From Spirochaetaceae bacterium (GTDB lineage: Bacteria > Spirochaetota > Spirochaetia > Treponematales > Breznakiellaceae), in the NCBI GenBank assembly GCA_031257075.1, contig JAIRPM010000064.1, positions 1-12,576 of the forward strand: a DNA stretch of 12,576 bases. The letters are read 5' to 3'. How positions within the stretch are numbered: the stretch's first letter is position 1; each line of letters opens with the position of its first letter. Positions 12,146 to 12,576 of the stretch are shown one piece after another. The notes under the pieces are model-generated. The model did no database searches. It was not told where the DNA came from and worked only from the letters and a program-made list of their open reading frames with translations. Both the position numbers and the translations under genes were made by a program.

Positions 12146-12576
12146 ATGGCAACAGCGGAAAGAAAAAGTAGAAATCTCAGTTTTGACGAAGTTTGGGCAA
12201 TTGTCCAAGAAAACGTCCAGGGCATGAAGGAACTCAGGGAAGCCCATCGTGAAACGGAAGAACTGTTCAAAAAGCGGCAAGCAGAAGCCGCCGAAGAGTT
12301 CAAAAAGCGGCAGGCAGAAGCCGATAAGCGGCAGGCAGAAGCCGCCGAAGAGTTCAAAAAACGGCAGGCAGAAGCCGATAAGCGGCAAGCGGAAGCCGCC
12401 GAAGAGTTCAAAAAGCGGCAGGCAGAGGCCGATAGGCGGCAAGCAGAAGCCGCCATACGGCATGCGGAACTTGAAAAACAGTTGAGCAAACTCGGCGGCA
12501 GGTTTGGCGAAATGATTGAGTGTATGGTCAAACCAAACCTCGTAAGCAAGTTCCAGGAACTCGGCTTTACCTTCAC
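12146..12576 (+). CDS. coiled-coil repeat protein, partial (possibly DUF3782 / PD-(D/E)XK-like)
   Basis: The first 143 codons of a gene that runs out of the window. After 'MATAERKSRNLSFDEVWAIV' it forms a long, highly charged helix built of near-identical copies of FKKRQAEADKRQAEAAEE. The 18-residue unit combines an 11-mer and a 7-mer, as in hendecad/heptad coiled coils. At about 113-143 it changes to 'LSKLGGRFGEMIECMVKPNL' followed by 'VSKFQELGFTF'. This block resembles the segment that precedes a PD-(D/E)XK nuclease-like domain in DUF3782-type proteins. The catalytic part would lie beyond the end, so nuclease activity is only a guess. The start is well supported by AGGGGAG 5 nt upstream. 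It is too short for the usual reading-frame filters on this strand because it is cut by the edge. Confidence 0.8.
   Translation, partial: MATAERKSRNLSFDEVWAIVQENVQGMKELREAHRETEELFKKRQAEAAEEFKKRQAEADKRQAEAAEEFKKRQAEADKRQAEAAEEFKKRQAEADRRQAEAAIRHAELEKQLSKLGGRFGEMIECMVKPNLVSKFQELGFTF
12266..12454 (+). repeat. in-frame 54-bp tandem repeat array
   Basis: A short 33-bp copy (12266-12298) is followed by two full 54-bp copies (12299-12352 and 12353-12406) and a diverging partial copy (12407-12454). Each begins TTCAAAAA(G/A)CGGCA. Copies differ by only a few, mostly silent, bases, which points to recent expansion by slippage or unequal recombination. The unit is a multiple of three, so copy-number change would lengthen or shorten the coiled coil without frameshift. 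Confidence 0.9.

Noticed and set aside
12266..12454. Possible CRISPR or non-coding tandem array
   Set aside because: Units are contiguous, multiples of three, in frame and without unique spacers; they are coding repeats.
12088..12576. Long - strand reading frame with Ser-Ala-Cys-Arg-Leu repeats over the repeat region
   Set aside because: It is the antisense shadow of the 54-bp repeats. The + strand frame has a good ribosome-binding site, a coherent coiled-coil sequence and a recognisable following domain.

Overview
The window looks like a bacterial chromosome segment of moderately high GC with densely packed genes. The most likely source is a spirochaete, probably a Treponema of the gut-associated type. 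This rests on recognisable protein families: a DapL-type diaminopimelate aminotransferase, two different treponeme-style ABC import systems, a small beta-barrel outer-membrane protein, and a coiled-coil protein with an 'LGGRFGEMIE' block. It is an inference, not a database result. No rRNA, tRNA, insertion sequence, integrase or CRISPR array is visible.

Left part (1-2490, + strand). Two perfect tandem hairpins precede a strong promoter (TAGACA-N17-TATACT). It drives a 56-residue 2[4Fe-4S] ferredoxin, then a LysM/M23 cell-wall endopeptidase and dapL. The endopeptidase starts one base after the ferredoxin stop. A near-perfect intrinsic terminator lies inside its first codons, so read-through may depend on translation. 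dapL converges on a purine-type phosphoribosyltransferase on the - strand; their stop codons sit in opposite arms of one shared hairpin.

Middle (3099-8117). A consensus promoter (TTGACA-N17-TATAAC) drives two overlapping permease genes of the purine-nucleoside (Bmp/Pnr/YufPQ) type. No ATPase or binding protein accompanies them. Together with the neighbouring phosphoribosyltransferase they suggest purine nucleoside or base salvage. Only 14 nt away, a complete second ABC importer (lipoprotein, permease, ATPase; TrpXYZ-like family, substrate unknown) converges from its own promoter near 8117.

Right part (8172-12576). rplM and rpsI form the usual ribosomal pair, followed by a class I/II aminotransferase of unknown substrate. 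Next, on the - strand, comes a secreted beta-barrel protein with a strong promoter, a structured leader and a terminator. A small XRE/HTH regulator is divergent from it. The shared intergenic region carries two inverted repeats built from the same GATATA half-site, one lying between and overlapping the -10/-35 of the porin promoter, which suggests a self-contained regulatory circuit. The window ends inside a gene whose N-terminal coiled coil is encoded by 54-bp tandem repeats.

No wholly new system is demonstrable. The most distinctive signals are the terminator within a coupled start, the GATATA operator pair, the orphan permease pair and the repeat-built coiled coil.
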